Shown here: one piece after another, positions 5,828 to 6,348 of the stretch
Numbering within the stretch: the first letter of the stretch is position 1
Layout of the letters: each line of letters starts with the position of its first letter
Position numbers and translations under genes: made by a program
Assembly (NCBI GenBank): GCA_005788145.1
Contig: SXYY01000097.1
Span: 1-6,348 of the forward strand
Direction of reading: 5' to 3'
DNA length: 6,348 nucleotides
Origin: Bacteroidota bacterium
GTDB taxonomy: Bacteria; Bacteroidota; Bacteroidia; NS11-12g; UBA955
Notes under the pieces: model-generated
What the model saw: the letters and a program-made list of their open reading frames with translations, nothing else
The model's database searches: none
What the model was told of the DNA's origin: nothing

Positions 5828-6348
5828 GTGAACCCTTATTTTCCGCAACCGCGTAAACCACAAACCCCTTGTTTTCAAAAACAATGGGCAAAGATGGCTT
5901 CTCTTTTCTCGCGAGTTGCTCCTTGGACAAGACCCAATAATCAATTTGATTTGCCTGCAATTTTTTGATTGCCGCATTCAATCCTAGGCCGCCCGATACA
6001 GACTCATCCATTCCCACAGTTTCTTTACCATAATCTGTCGCAATCCTATATGTCTCTACCCCTGTAACATAGCGCATCAACCGGGGCTTGTGAAATGAAA
6101 TTCGACCATCGATTGGCACCTGACCATCCACAAAATCATAAACACCCTGGATGTCTTTTGAAAAGGCTTGATTCGTATCCAGCATTGTATAGAAAACGGA
6201 TGTCATCGTGCCCTGCACCAAAACCACTGCAGCGGCCAAACCCACAACAAACTTGGCACTTTTCATACCCTCAGGAATCCAAGATTGTCTGTTCAACCAA
6301 GGAAGTCCTGCCCTTGTCCAACTTGCGCCCAACCCACCAACAAAAAAG
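5802..6348 (-). CDS. C-terminal part of a GT39-like membrane glycosyltransferase (cut by window edge)
   Basis: The frame is open from the right edge to a TGA at 5802-5804, giving 181 C-terminal residues; the true start lies outside the window, and a TTG at 6332 is not a credible start. A transmembrane helix (KFVVGLAAAVVLVQGTMTS, about 32-50 of the visible part) is followed by a soluble domain of about 130 residues. That domain carries VYDFVDGQVPIDGRISFHKPRL, described here by its parts: VYDFVDG (69-75), then GRISFHKPRLMRYVTG (81-96). This matches the tail of multi-pass GT-C enzymes (dolichyl- or polyprenyl-phosphate-sugar mannosyltransferase-like, GT39/ArnT superfamily), in which 'F-KPR-...-TGR' follows the last helix and the tail faces the periplasm. 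The catalytic acidic residues of the first periplasmic loop are outside the window. It is convergent with, and overlaps, the propeller gene. The substrate cannot be inferred. Confidence 0.7.
   Translation of the reverse strand, partial: FFVGGLGASWTRAGLPWLNRQSWIPEGMKSAKFVVGLAAAVVLVQGTMTSVFYTMLDTNQAFSKDIQGVYDFVDGQVPIDGRISFHKPRLMRYVTGVETYRIATDYGKETVGMDESVSGGLGLNAAIKKLQANQIDYWVLSKEQLARKEKPSLPIVFENKGFVVYAVAENKGSLTDSVKVD

Noticed and set aside
5865..5888. AT-rich near-palindrome TTGTTTT/AAAACAA with C and G flanks, considered as a terminator for the propeller gene
   Set aside because: The stem is weak, has a bulge, lacks a following T-run and lies inside the convergent glycosyltransferase coding sequence.

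Overview
The window looks like a piece of a chromosome from a Bacteroidota bacterium of moderate GC (roughly mid-40s percent by eye). The best evidence is the adjacent pair of a CCG-domain Fe-S protein and a ~170-residue companion carrying a GCSIDK motif, a pairing I associate with Bacteroidota. Starts that lack Shine-Dalgarno sequences and an exported YCF48/BNR-like protein of a type common in that phylum agree with this. Lineage below phylum cannot be read from the sequence.

Layout, left to right. Positions 1-3310 hold a four-gene minus-strand cluster, transcribed right to left: Fe-S (CCG-domain) protein (3310-2525), small companion protein (2525-2004), TetA-like MFS/DHA1 transporter (2007-775), and a GT4 glycosyltransferase cut by the left edge (744-1). 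The first three genes are joined by stop/start overlaps (TGATG, then ATGA) and a 30-bp gap precedes the glycosyltransferase, so one transcript is likely. Positions 3311-3446 are intergenic and hold a near-ideal intrinsic terminator for the next gene, plus space for the cluster promoter. Positions 3447-4241 encode, on the minus strand, a tandem universal-stress-protein-like protein. An 80-bp divergent promoter region separates it from the plus-strand gene 4322-5827, an exported beta-propeller-like YCF48/BNR protein with an unusual low-complexity insert. That gene runs tail to tail into, and overlaps by 26 bp, the C-terminal part of a minus-strand membrane protein resembling GT39-type lipid-sugar glycosyltransferases, cut by the right edge.

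Functionally this is mostly a housekeeping/accessory mix: a probable electron-transfer component with a conserved partner of unknown function, a drug/metabolite exporter, two envelope or polysaccharide glycosyltransferases at the edges, a stress-type cytosolic protein and a secreted propeller. I see no RNA gene, CRISPR array, insertion sequence or phage gene. I do not see a clear new system. The items most worth a second look are the GCSIDK companion protein, the palindrome plus Asn/Lys/Gln-rich insert inside the propeller gene, and the overlapping convergent gene ends.
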